Source: Site-B1 sp963827785
GTDB lineage: Bacteria; Bacteroidota; Bacteroidia; Flavobacteriales; Flavobacteriaceae
Direction: 5' to 3'
DNA length: 64,000 nt
Assembly: GCA_963827785.1 (NCBI GenBank)
Contig: CAWHCT010000020.1
Location: 214,302-278,301, forward strand
The translations under genes and the position numbers were made by a program. The notes beneath the pieces were generated by a model that saw only the letters and a program-made list of their open reading frames with translations, had not been told where the DNA came from and ran no database searches. How positions within the stretch are numbered: the first letter of the stretch is position 1; each line of letters opens with the position of its first letter. Of this stretch, positions 38,670 to 47,614 are shown one piece after another.

Positions 38670-38716
38670 TTCTTCCCTGTAGGGAAGATGTCGCAATGCG
38701 ACAGATGGGATGAAAA
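38670..38716 (+). repeat. Intergenic palindromic repeat, copy 2, supplying the ftsL start codon
   Basis: TTCTTCCCTgtAGGGAAGAT, then CGCaatGCG, then ACAGATGGGATGAAAAA. Same architecture as 5271-5317. The ATG at 38710 is both the end of the repeat and the ftsL start codon. Confidence 0.7.
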
Positions 38717-39030
38717 AAAGTATTTATAGAATTTTAAAGGGCACTTTTTTGATAAGTGACGATTCCTTTAAAAACTGGAGAATGATAATCTTCATATCAG
38801 TCTTGGCTATAATTATGATTGCGAGTTCTCACAGTGCAGATAAAAAAGTTCATCAAATAGCCAAATTGAATAATGAAGTAAAAGAATTGAGATCTGCATT
38901 TGTTGAAGGAAGAACAAAATTGATGGGAATAAAGATGGAGTCATCAGTGCTGACAAAAATGTCAGATAGGGGATTAGCACCTTCTTTAATTCCACCAAAA
39001 AAAATTAAAGTAAAATCACAAAACAAGTAG
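38710..39030 (+). CDS. ftsL: FtsL-like cell division protein
   Basis: 106 residues: a cytoplasmic N-terminus of about 25, one membrane helix (MIIFISVLAIIMIASS), then a periplasmic coiled coil (KKVHQIAKLNNEVKELRSAF). Topology, size and position between rsmH and ftsI identify the FtsL-like protein of Bacteroidota, a scaffold of the FtsQ-FtsL-FtsB complex. Sequence is poorly conserved; the call rests mostly on context. Confidence 0.88.
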   Translation: MKKSIYRILKGTFLISDDSFKNWRMIIFISVLAIIMIASSHSADKKVHQIAKLNNEVKELRSAFVEGRTKLMGIKMESSVLTKMSDRGLAPSLIPPKKIKVKSQNK

Positions 39031-39034
39031 TAGC

Positions 39035-41038
39035 TTGAATAATGAAAAGAACATATTGAATCGATTGTATTTTGTGACTGGGTGCATGTTTGTTTTCGCC
39101 ATTCTTGTGATTTTTAAATTAGTCAGTATTCAGATTGTGGATGGTGACAAGTATCGACATCTGGCAGAAGATCGTACAATAAAAAATGTTGTGATACCTG
39201 CTAACCGAGGGAATGTATATTCAGCTAATGGTAACCTATTGGCAACCTCAATACCAAAATATGACATCTTGATAGATGCCATGACTCCAAGTAAAAAAAC
39301 ATTTAGCAAGTATTTAAAGCCCCTTTGTGACTCTCTGGCTAAATATCATGGAAAAACATCGTCTTATTATCAGCAAAATATAAGAAAAGCAAGAGCCAAT
39401 AAAAACAGATATTTTTTGTTGGCAAGAAATATTGGTTATTCCGATTATTTACGATTCCGGAATTTTCCAATGCTTGATCTTGGAGCATTCAAAGGTGGTC
39501 TAATTGTAGAACAATCCACAAAGCGAGAGCATCCAATGGGTGGAATAGCCCAGAGAACTATAGGTTACGAGCGTTTTGATGATCAGGGCAATGTGACCAG
39601 ACCCGGCATAGATGGTGCTTTCGGTGAGCAATATTTACGAGGTACTGACGGCAAGCGACTAAAACAAAAAATAGGCAAGGGGCAATGGAAACCAATACAG
39701 GATTTCAATCAGGTAGAACCAAAAGACGGGTATGATGTATATACCACAATAGATGTCAATATTCAGGATATAGCGCATCATGCCTTATTGGAGCAGCTGG
39801 AAAAGTATAAGGCAGATCATGGTTGCGTAGTGGTTATGGAAACCAAAACGGGCGAAGTTAAGGCTATTTCAAATCTTGGAAGAAATAAAAACGGGCATTA
39901 CTACGAGCGATTAAACTATGCAGTTGGTGAGAGTCATGAATCTGGTTCTACATTTAAGTTGATGGCTTTAACCGTAGCCTTGGAAGACAAAGTAATTGAT
40001 ACTAGTGATATTATCGATACCGAAAATGGAGTCATCAGTTTTTATGGAAAAAAAGTTCGGGATTCTAAACATGGTGGTTATGGAAAGATCAGCGTTGCAA
40101 AGGCTTTTGAAGTATCATCCAATACAGGACTTGTAAAAATAATAGATCAAAGTTACAAGAACAATCCCAAAAAATTTGTTCAGGGCTTATATGATATGGA
40201 TCTAAACCATAAACTTGACCTGCCTATAATTGGTGAACCGGAACCAATCATTCCGCATCCGGATGATAAAAAAAGATGGAGTGGTATCGCCCTGCAATGG
40301 ATGGCCTATGGTTATGGTGTGTCCTTTACACCACTGCAAACTTTAGCATTTTATAATGCAATTGCCAATGACGGTGAAATGGTTAGACCTCAGTTCTTGA
40401 AGGAAGTCAAGGAATTTGATAAAGTAGTTGTGCCATTTAAAAAAGAAGTGATAAACCCTCAGATCTGCTCGAAAGAAACAGTTGCAAAAATGAAGCAGCT
40501 TATGATAAATGTTGTGGAAAAAGAACATGGAACAGGGCATAGATTATATTCTTCAAACTTTTCAATGGCCGGAAAAACCGGAACATGCCAAAAAGATTAC
40601 AGGGACAAGGATAAATTGAATTATATCTCATCCTTCGTGGGATTTTTTCCTGCTGAAAATCCGAAATATTCGTGCATTGTTGTCATTCATGAACCCGATA
40701 AGAGTGTTGGGTATTACGGAGCAGATGTATCAGGTCCGGTCTTTAAAAAGGTAGCTCAAAAAATATTTACAGACACCCCAATTATAGATGAGGTGGAAAC
40801 GCTTGAAGTAAGAAATGTTTCTGTAGATAAGGAATTTGAAAACTATTACAAGACTGCTCAAACCTATTTGACCATTATGCCTGATGTTAAAGGTCTGCCG
40901 GCTATGGATGCAGTGGCTTTATTGGAAAATATGGGCTTAAAAGTAAAATTAGCGGGAACAGGCATTGTAAGGAACCAATCTATTGATAAAGGAATAAAAA
41001 TTAAAAAGAACCAAACAGTAGTTTTAGAAACTTCATGA
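39035..41038 (+). CDS. ftsI: Peptidoglycan D,D-transpeptidase FtsI (PBP3) with PASTA domain
   Basis: 667 residues. TTG start (39035). One membrane helix (about 13-35), a PBP dimerisation domain, then transpeptidase motifs SGSTFK (active Ser about 303), SSNT (about 361) and AGKTGT (about 512), and a C-terminal PASTA domain (MPDVKGLPAMDAVALLENMG). It cross-links septal peptidoglycan. Follows ftsL by 4 bases and overlaps murE (ATGA). Confidence 0.95.
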   Translation: MNNEKNILNRLYFVTGCMFVFAILVIFKLVSIQIVDGDKYRHLAEDRTIKNVVIPANRGNVYSANGNLLATSIPKYDILIDAMTPSKKTFSKYLKPLCDSLAKYHGKTSSYYQQNIRKARANKNRYFLLARNIGYSDYLRFRNFPMLDLGAFKGGLIVEQSTKREHPMGGIAQRTIGYERFDDQGNVTRPGIDGAFGEQYLRGTDGKRLKQKIGKGQWKPIQDFNQVEPKDGYDVYTTIDVNIQDIAHHALLEQLEKYKADHGCVVVMETKTGEVKAISNLGRNKNGHYYERLNYAVGESHESGSTFKLMALTVALEDKVIDTSDIIDTENGVISFYGKKVRDSKHGGYGKISVAKAFEVSSNTGLVKIIDQSYKNNPKKFVQGLYDMDLNHKLDLPIIGEPEPIIPHPDDKKRWSGIALQWMAYGYGVSFTPLQTLAFYNAIANDGEMVRPQFLKEVKEFDKVVVPFKKEVINPQICSKETVAKMKQLMINVVEKEHGTGHRLYSSNFSMAGKTGTCQKDYRDKDKLNYISSFVGFFPAENPKYSCIVVIHEPDKSVGYYGADVSGPVFKKVAQKIFTDTPIIDEVETLEVRNVSVDKEFENYYKTAQTYLTIMPDVKGLPAMDAVALLENMGLKVKLAGTGIVRNQSIDKGIKIKKNQTVVLETS

Positions 41039-42498
41039 TCGAATTAAAGGACATATTATATAGGGTAACTCTCAATTCAGTAGTTGGTAGAACTAATGTG
41101 GCTATCAATAATTTGGATTTTGATTCCCGAAAAATTTCCTTGAATGATGTTTTTGTAGCTATTCCGGGTACTTTGGTTGACGGCCATAAATTTATTGATA
41201 CTGCTATCAAACAGGGGGCAATAGCTGTAGTATGTGAAACGCTTCCTGCAGAATTTATTAATGGAGTCACCTATGTCCAGGTAGACAGTTCCAGTCAGGC
41301 TTTAGCAGTTATGGCGTCCAATTATTACGGTGTCCCATCTGAAAATTTAAAATTAGTCGGAATAACCGGAACCAACGGAAAGACAACTATTGCAACCCTT
41401 TTGTACCAGTTATTTAAAAAGGCAGGATATAAGGTTGGATTACTTTCAACAGTAAGAGTTATGGTTGATAACATTGAATACAAGGCTACTCATACTACTC
41501 CGGATTCAATTACAATCAATAAATATTTAAAAGAGATGAATGACGAGGGCGTGGAATTCTGCTTTATGGAAGTGAGTTCGCATGGCATTCATCAAAACAG
41601 GACTGAAGGATTGATCTTTGAAGGAGGAATCTTTACCAATCTGTCTCATGATCATTTGGATTATCACAAAACATTTGCAGACTACAGGGACGTGAAGAAA
41701 TCATTCTTTGATAAACTGTCTCCTAAGGCATTTGCCTTGGTGAATGTTGATGACAAGAACGGCTTAATAATGCTGCAGAATTCAAAGGCTAAAAAATACA
41801 CATATGCCTTAAAGACCTATGCCGATTACAAAGCTCAGATCCTGGAGAATCAGTTTGGCGGATTGCTTATAAAGCTTAATGACAGCGAGGTCTGGGCAAG
41901 ACTGATAGGAAGTTTTAACGCGTATAATTTAGCAGCAATTTATGGTGCAGCAGATCTGCTGGGACTAGAGAAGGATGAGATCCTTAGGTTGATTAGCGAA
42001 CTGGAAAGTGTTAGCGGCCGATTTCAATATCTCATTTCTGATGAGAAAATTACAGCAATTATTGATTATGCACATACACCTGATGCTTTAAAGAATGTGT
42101 TGGAAACCATCAACAGTATACGAACAAAAAATGAAGAGTTGATCACTGTGGTTGGCTGCGGTGGAGACAGGGATAAGACGAAACGACCTGTTATGGGACA
42201 AATAGCTTCGGATTTAAGTACCAAGGTCATATTTACAAGTGATAACCCAAGAAGTGAAGTGCCGGAAACCATAATTAAAGAGATAGAAAAGGGTGTTGAG
42301 CCACAGAATTTTAAAAAAACCATGTCAATTGTTGACAGGAAGCAAGCCATTAAAACAGCCTGCCAGCTGGCACAGCCAAATGATATAATCCTGATCGCCG
42401 GAAAAGGCCATGAGACCTATCAGGAAATAAAAGGTAAACGAATTGATTTTGATGATTTTAAAATAGCAAAAGAATTATTAAAGCAATTACAAAAATAA
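41035..42498 (+). CDS. murE: UDP-MurNAc-tripeptide ligase MurE
   Basis: 487 residues. Mur ligase with ATP loop GITGTNGKTT near residue 110, the substrate motif TTPDS and DYAHTPDAL in the C-terminal half. The conserved DNPRSE motif (residues about 403-408) is the signature for meso-diaminopimelate as the added amino acid, as in most Gram-negatives. It overlaps ftsI by 4 bases. Confidence 0.95.
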   Translation: MIELKDILYRVTLNSVVGRTNVAINNLDFDSRKISLNDVFVAIPGTLVDGHKFIDTAIKQGAIAVVCETLPAEFINGVTYVQVDSSSQALAVMASNYYGVPSENLKLVGITGTNGKTTIATLLYQLFKKAGYKVGLLSTVRVMVDNIEYKATHTTPDSITINKYLKEMNDEGVEFCFMEVSSHGIHQNRTEGLIFEGGIFTNLSHDHLDYHKTFADYRDVKKSFFDKLSPKAFALVNVDDKNGLIMLQNSKAKKYTYALKTYADYKAQILENQFGGLLIKLNDSEVWARLIGSFNAYNLAAIYGAADLLGLEKDEILRLISELESVSGRFQYLISDEKITAIIDYAHTPDALKNVLETINSIRTKNEELITVVGCGGDRDKTKRPVMGQIASDLSTKVIFTSDNPRSEVPETIIKEIEKGVEPQNFKKTMSIVDRKQAIKTACQLAQPNDIILIAGKGHETYQEIKGKRIDFDDFKIAKELLKQLQK

Positions 42499-42502
42499 AG
42501 AA

Positions 42503-42522
42503 CGCTGAGCATAGTCGAAGCG
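42503..42522. repeat. REP-like palindrome CGCTGAGC...GTCGAAGCG
   Basis: CGCTGAGCATAGTCGAAGCG in the 47-base gap between murE and mraY. This matches the very common Bacteroidota intergenic repeat with CTGAGC and GTCGAAG arms. It has no T-run, so it is unlikely to stop transcription of the operon. Confidence 0.6.
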
Positions 42523-42545
42523 AGATTGATAAATAGAATTTTAGA

Positions 42546-43778
42546 ATGTTATATTACTTATTCGAATATTTAGAAAAACAATATCAGTTTCCGGGTGCCT
42601 CGGTATTCCAGTTCATTTCCTTTAGAGCTGCCGTTGCAATCATTCTGTCGTTGCTGATATCAACAATATTTGGAAAAAAGATCATCAATTTATTAAAGCA
42701 TCAACAGGTTGGAGAATCTGTTAGAGATCTGGGTCTTGAAGGTCAGATTGAAAAATCAGGAACACCTACAATGGGCGGGATCATCATCATTCTGGCTACA
42801 TTAATACCTGTTCTTTTAGTAGCCAAATTAGATAATATATATGTTATCATGCTTATTGTAGCAACAATATGGATGGGGCTTATTGGATTTATAGATGACT
42901 ACATTAAAGTATTCAAAAAAGACAAGGATGGTTTAAGTGGTAAATTTAAGATACTGGGTCAGGTTGGACTGGGTGTTTTTGTGGGAGCCGTCATGTATTT
43001 TCATCCCGGTGTAACGATCAAGCAGGAAAAATTAATAAGTCCTGAAACCAATATTAGTATAACAGAAAGTTCTCAAAAAGTATTTAGTCCGGAAGAAAAA
43101 TCGACTAAAACAACCATTCCTTTTGTAAAGAATAATGAATTTGATTATGCCACTTTAATAACATGGATCAATAAGGATTTTGAAAAATATGCCTGGTTAA
43201 TTTTTATACCTATCGTAATTTTTATTGTAACAGCTGTTTCCAATGGGGCCAATTTGACTGATGGTATCGATGGTCTGGCAGCTGGTAGTTCCGCCATAAT
43301 AGTATTTGCACTGGCGATTTTTGCCTTTTTATCAGGTAACATAATCTTTTCAGATTATCTCAACATAATGTTTATCCCAAAATTAGGGGAAACCGTGGTT
43401 TTTATAGCTGCTTTTGTAGGAGCCCTTATTGGGTTTTTATGGTACAACACATATCCTGCTCAGGTATTTATGGGAGACACAGGAAGTTTAACAATTGGAG
43501 GAGTCATTGCGGTTATTGCCATAGCTGTCCGGAAAGAGTTATTGATCCCGATATTATGCGGAATCTTCTTTGCCGAATCCCTATCTGTGATAATGCAAGT
43601 TAGCTGGTTTAAATACACTAAGAAAAAATATGGAGAAGGCAGACGGATTTTTAAAATGTCTCCATTGCATCACCATTACCAAAAAGGTGGATATCATGAA
43701 AGTAAAATAGTAACTAGGTTCTGGATTGTTGGAATTTTTCTGGCAATTCTTTCAATAGTGACTTTGAAACTTAGATAA
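42546..43778 (+). CDS. mraY: Phospho-N-acetylmuramoyl-pentapeptide-transferase
   Basis: 410 residues, about ten membrane helices. Makes lipid I on undecaprenyl phosphate. Mg-binding Asp motifs: GFIDDYIKV (about residue 117) and NLTDGIDGLAAG (about 238); the MSPLHHHYQKGG His motif is near the C-terminus. A roughly 60-residue extra loop (about 165-220, from ISPETNISITES to FEKYAW) sits between the two Asp motifs; such an insert is typical of this phylum. Confidence 0.96.
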   Translation: MLYYLFEYLEKQYQFPGASVFQFISFRAAVAIILSLLISTIFGKKIINLLKHQQVGESVRDLGLEGQIEKSGTPTMGGIIIILATLIPVLLVAKLDNIYVIMLIVATIWMGLIGFIDDYIKVFKKDKDGLSGKFKILGQVGLGVFVGAVMYFHPGVTIKQEKLISPETNISITESSQKVFSPEEKSTKTTIPFVKNNEFDYATLITWINKDFEKYAWLIFIPIVIFIVTAVSNGANLTDGIDGLAAGSSAIIVFALAIFAFLSGNIIFSDYLNIMFIPKLGETVVFIAAFVGALIGFLWYNTYPAQVFMGDTGSLTIGGVIAVIAIAVRKELLIPILCGIFFAESLSVIMQVSWFKYTKKKYGEGRRIFKMSPLHHHYQKGGYHESKIVTRFWIVGIFLAILSIVTLKLR

Positions 43779-43779
43779 A

Positions 43780-45111
43780 ATGAAGAAGCTGGTGATACTT
43801 GGAGCAGGAGAAAGTGGAGTTGGAACCGCACTTTTAGGAAAGGCAAAAGGATATGAAGTATTTGTTTCTGATAAAGGATCAATAAAAGAAAATTATAAAA
43901 ACGTTCTTATAAATAATGAGATTGAATGGGAGGAAGGAAAGCATACTGAATCCAAAATTCTGAATGCTGATCTGGTTATGAAAAGCCCCGGAATTCCGGA
44001 TAAAGTTCACTTAGTAAAACAGCTCTTGGAAATGGGCATTCCTGTTATTTCTGAAATTGAATTTGCATCAAAATTTACTGATGCAACCATAATAGGAATA
44101 ACTGGAAGTAATGGAAAGACCACTACCGCAACATTGACACATCATTTGTTAAAGAATGATCTGGATGTGGGTTTGGCAGGAAATATAGGAGACAGTTTTG
44201 CAAAACAGGTATTGGATAAGGACTATCCGTATTACGTGCTTGAGATCAGTAGTTTTCAACTGGATGGCATTGTCGACTTTAATCCGCATATAGCAGTTCT
44301 AACCAACATCACTCCAGATCATTTGGACCGTTACGATTACAAGTTTGAGAATTATATCAATTCTAAATTCAGGATCGTAAAGAATCAGTCAAAAAAGGAT
44401 TATTTCATTTATGATGCTGATGATGAGGTCATTAAAGAATGGATGAAGAACAATTCAATTCAATCAAACCTATTACCCTTTTCTCTAACGGAAAAGGTTA
44501 AGAACGGAGCTTATTTAGACAAAAAGGAAATAATAATAACTATTAATAACAACAAAATAACTATGCCAACTGCGAATTTAGCTTTAGAAGGGAATCACAA
44601 CATCAAAAATGCCATGGCAGCCTCTACGGTTGCTCATTTATTAAAAATCAGGAAGCAAACCATTCGTGAAAGTTTAGAGAATTTTCAAGGGGTAGAGCAT
44701 CGTTTGGAGCATGTACTCAGGATCAATAAAGTGGAATACATAAATGACTCCAAAGCAACAAATGTAAATGCGACTTATTATGCTTTAGAAAGTATGGATG
44801 CTCCTACTGTTTGGATAGTTGGCGGAGTGGATAAGGGAAATGATTATGAAGGATTGTATCCATTCGTAAATGAAAAAGTTAAGGCGATCATTTGTTTAGG
44901 AGTTGACAATGAAAAACTGTTCAAAGCCTTTGGCAATATGGTTGATATTATGGTTGAGACCCAGTTTATGAGTGAAGCAGTCAAAATAGCCTATAAAATA
45001 GCTGAGTCCGGAGACAATGTATTGTTATCACCGGCTTGTGCCAGTTTTGATCTGTTTGAAAATTATGAGGATCGTGGAAGACAATTTAAAGCAGCAGTAA
45101 GGAATTTATAA
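43780..45111 (+). CDS. murD: UDP-N-acetylmuramoyl-L-alanine--D-glutamate ligase
   Basis: 443 residues. N-terminal UMA-binding Rossmann part (LGAGESGVGTALLGKAKG), ATP loop GITGSNGKTTT near residue 106, LTNITPDHLDRY, and C-terminal NDSKATNVNATYYAL. Adds D-Glu to UDP-MurNAc-L-Ala. The start follows the mraY stop by one base (TAAAATG). Confidence 0.96.
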   Translation: MKKLVILGAGESGVGTALLGKAKGYEVFVSDKGSIKENYKNVLINNEIEWEEGKHTESKILNADLVMKSPGIPDKVHLVKQLLEMGIPVISEIEFASKFTDATIIGITGSNGKTTTATLTHHLLKNDLDVGLAGNIGDSFAKQVLDKDYPYYVLEISSFQLDGIVDFNPHIAVLTNITPDHLDRYDYKFENYINSKFRIVKNQSKKDYFIYDADDEVIKEWMKNNSIQSNLLPFSLTEKVKNGAYLDKKEIIITINNNKITMPTANLALEGNHNIKNAMAASTVAHLLKIRKQTIRESLENFQGVEHRLEHVLRINKVEYINDSKATNVNATYYALESMDAPTVWIVGGVDKGNDYEGLYPFVNEKVKAIICLGVDNEKLFKAFGNMVDIMVETQFMSEAVKIAYKIAESGDNVLLSPACASFDLFENYEDRGRQFKAAVRNL

Positions 45112-45114
45112 GAC

Positions 45115-45239
45115 ATTCCTGCTGAAGCAGGAATCTTAAAAGGATGGAGCTTAGCGAAATCTACTGTAAAGGAAATAATATTAGTAAAAAAATATAGAAT
45201 AGTAACAATTTAAAATGAGATTCCTGTTTACACAGGAAT
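45115..45239. repeat. Two palindromes of the ATTCCTG...CAGGAAT family
   Basis: ATTCCTGCTGAAGCAGGAAT at 45115-45134 and ATTCCTGTTTACACAGGAAT at 45220-45239 flank the murD-ftsW gap (133 bases, otherwise without a gene). A third copy lies at 46451. These are REP-like units, 8-base arms and 4-base loop. Confidence 0.7.
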
Positions 45240-45244
45240 AGGAG

Positions 45245-46438
45245 ATGCAAGCAGTATTTAATAACTTAAAAGGAGATCGACTTATATGGGCTATAGCAGC
45301 CTTATTAGCTATTTTCTCATTCCTGCCTGTTTACAGTGCTGCAAGTAATTTAGCTTATGTAAGTGGAGAAGGGAACACCTTTGGTTTCTTTATAAAACAT
45401 TTTATGCATTTGTTCCTTGGGTTTGCCATAATGTACGGAATTCATAAGATCCCATACAGATACTTTAGAGGCTTATCCATGGTCATGATCCCAATTGTTC
45501 TGGTTCTTTTGGTAGTTACTATGTTGCAGGGAACGACTATTGATGGGGCCAATGCCAGCAGATGGATCCAGATTCCTTTTGTGGGTATGTCATTCCAGAC
45601 CTCAACCTTGGCTTCTGTGGTGTTAATGGTCTATGTAGCAAGGTATCTTTCCAAGATTAAGGACAGGAAAGTTTCATTCAAAGAAACCGTTTTGCCTTTG
45701 TGGTTGCCCGTATTCTTCATTTTAATGTTAATCCTTCCCGCAAATTTTTCCACAGCAGCCATAATTTTTGTAATGATCTTAATGTTATCATTCTTAGGGG
45801 GTTATCCCATAAAATATCTAGGAGCCATAATTGGTGCAGGATTGATCATACTAACATTATTCGTCTTAGTGGCAAAAGCATTCCCTGATGCTATGCCGAA
45901 CAGGATAGACACATGGATGAATCGGATTGAAAATTTCGCGAATGGTGAGGATACAGAACAGGATTATCAGATAGAAAAAGCAAAAATAGCGATAGCAACA
46001 GGTGGAATAAAAGGAGTAGGTCCCGGAAAGAGTATTCAAAAGAATTTTTTACCTCAGTCCTCATCAGATTTTATCTATGCGATTATTATAGAAGAATATG
46101 GAATGATAGGTGGTCTTTTCCTGATGAGCCTGTATTTATTATTGCTTTTCAGGATTGTGATCGTAGCCCAAAAAGCGGACTCATTTTTTGGAAAATTGTT
46201 AGTAATTGGAGTTGGCATTCCAATTGTTTTTCAGGCTTTGATAAATATGGCAGTTGCTGTAGAACTTTTTCCGGTAACAGGACAAACCCTGCCATTGATA
46301 AGCAGCGGAGGAACATCTATATGGATGACATGTCTGGCATTGGGAATTATTTTAAGTGTTAGTGCAAAAAGACAGGAAATTATAGAACAGCAAAGTTTAG
46401 AAGATAATCCTTTGAAAATATTAAGTGAAACAATATAA
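45245..46438 (+). CDS. ftsW: Septal peptidoglycan glycosyltransferase FtsW
   Basis: 397 residues of the SEDS family with about ten membrane helices. LPVYSAASNLAYVS opens the first periplasmic loop; PVTGQTLPLISSGGTS near residue 350 is the family signature. Polymerises lipid II at the septum together with FtsI. The gene starts 5 bases after the second palindrome. Confidence 0.95.
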   Translation: MQAVFNNLKGDRLIWAIAALLAIFSFLPVYSAASNLAYVSGEGNTFGFFIKHFMHLFLGFAIMYGIHKIPYRYFRGLSMVMIPIVLVLLVVTMLQGTTIDGANASRWIQIPFVGMSFQTSTLASVVLMVYVARYLSKIKDRKVSFKETVLPLWLPVFFILMLILPANFSTAAIIFVMILMLSFLGGYPIKYLGAIIGAGLIILTLFVLVAKAFPDAMPNRIDTWMNRIENFANGEDTEQDYQIEKAKIAIATGGIKGVGPGKSIQKNFLPQSSSDFIYAIIIEEYGMIGGLFLMSLYLLLLFRIVIVAQKADSFFGKLLVIGVGIPIVFQALINMAVAVELFPVTGQTLPLISSGGTSIWMTCLALGIILSVSAKRQEIIEQQSLEDNPLKILSETI

Positions 46439-46450
46439 GAAAGCTTTGTC

Positions 46451-46470
46451 ATTCCTGCCCAGACAGGAAT
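46451..46470. repeat. ATTCCTG...CAGGAAT palindrome before murG
   Basis: ATTCCTGCCCAGACAGGAAT in the 69-base ftsW-murG gap; third member of the family seen at 45115 and 45220. Confidence 0.7.
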
Positions 46471-46507
46471 CCAATATAATTAGGTAAAAATTGATAAAAA
46501 AGCATAA

Positions 46508-47614
46508 GTGAATCGTAAATCCAAAATATATAAAATCATACTATCCGGTGGGGGAACAGGAGGACATATCTATCCTGCAATAGCTATTGCTGATGAGCTT
46601 AAGTCCAGACATCCTGGAGCCGAGTTCTTATTTGTTGGTGCCAAAGATAGAATGGAAATGGAAAAAGTTCCTCAGGCAGGTTATAAGATCATTGGTTTAT
46701 GGATTTCAGGCATACAAAGAAAATTGACCCTTAAAAATCTTATGTTTCCTTTCAAGTTGTTGAATAGTTTATGGAAAGCGAAAAAGATCATCAAAGAATT
46801 CAAACCAGATGTATGTATTGGAACCGGTGGTTTTGCAAGCGGACCTCTGTTGCAGACGGCAACCTCCATGGGCATACCCAGTTTAATTCAGGAGCAAAAT
46901 TCCTTCCCGGGAATAACAAACAAATTGCTGTCTAAAAAAGTTGATAAAATATGTGTTGCCTATGATGATCTTGATCGGTTCTTCCCTGCGGAGAAGATAG
47001 TTAAAACTGGAAATCCCGTACGACAGGACTTGTTGGATATAGAGAATAAAGTTGAAGAAGGAATAAAATATTTCAATTTACAGAAAGGCAAACAAACACT
47101 ACTGGTTATAGGGGGAAGTCTGGGCTCAAGAAGAATTAATCAGCTTATCAAAAAAGAGATCGATTATTTTCTGACGAATAATATTCAGGTCATCTGGCAA
47201 TGTGGCAAGTTGTATTATGAAGAATATAAAATTGATGGGCATAACAAGCATATGAAACTGTATGCCTATTTGAACAGGATGGATCTGGCCTATGCGGTGG
47301 CAGATTTTATCGTTTCCCGAGCAGGTGCAAGTTCAGTATCAGAATTATGTATCGTTGGTAAACCGGTAATATTTATACCATCACCAAATGTTGCAGAAGA
47401 TCATCAGACAAAAAATGCTCTGGCGATTACAGACAAGGAAGCAGGCATTTTAATAAATGAAGTCGATCTGGAGGTAGATTTTGAAAATAAATTTACCCAA
47501 TTGATCAAATCAAAAGAAAAGCAAAAAATATTAGGGGAGAATATTAAGAAACTGGCATTGGTCAATGCTACCCAGCAGATTGCAGACGAAGTTGACAAAC
47601 TATTAAAAAAATGA
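46508..47614 (+). CDS. murG: UDP-GlcNAc:lipid I N-acetylglucosaminyltransferase MurG
   Basis: 368 residues, GT-B fold. SGGGTGGHIYPAIAIADEL at the N-terminus, GFASGPLL, SLGSRRINQL and the donor site SRAGASSVSELC. Makes lipid II from lipid I at the inner face of the membrane. GTG start. Overlaps murC by 4 bases. Confidence 0.96.
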   Translation: MNRKSKIYKIILSGGGTGGHIYPAIAIADELKSRHPGAEFLFVGAKDRMEMEKVPQAGYKIIGLWISGIQRKLTLKNLMFPFKLLNSLWKAKKIIKEFKPDVCIGTGGFASGPLLQTATSMGIPSLIQEQNSFPGITNKLLSKKVDKICVAYDDLDRFFPAEKIVKTGNPVRQDLLDIENKVEEGIKYFNLQKGKQTLLVIGGSLGSRRINQLIKKEIDYFLTNNIQVIWQCGKLYYEEYKIDGHNKHMKLYAYLNRMDLAYAVADFIVSRAGASSVSELCIVGKPVIFIPSPNVAEDHQTKNALAITDKEAGILINEVDLEVDFENKFTQLIKSKEKQKILGENIKKLALVNATQQIADEVDKLLKK

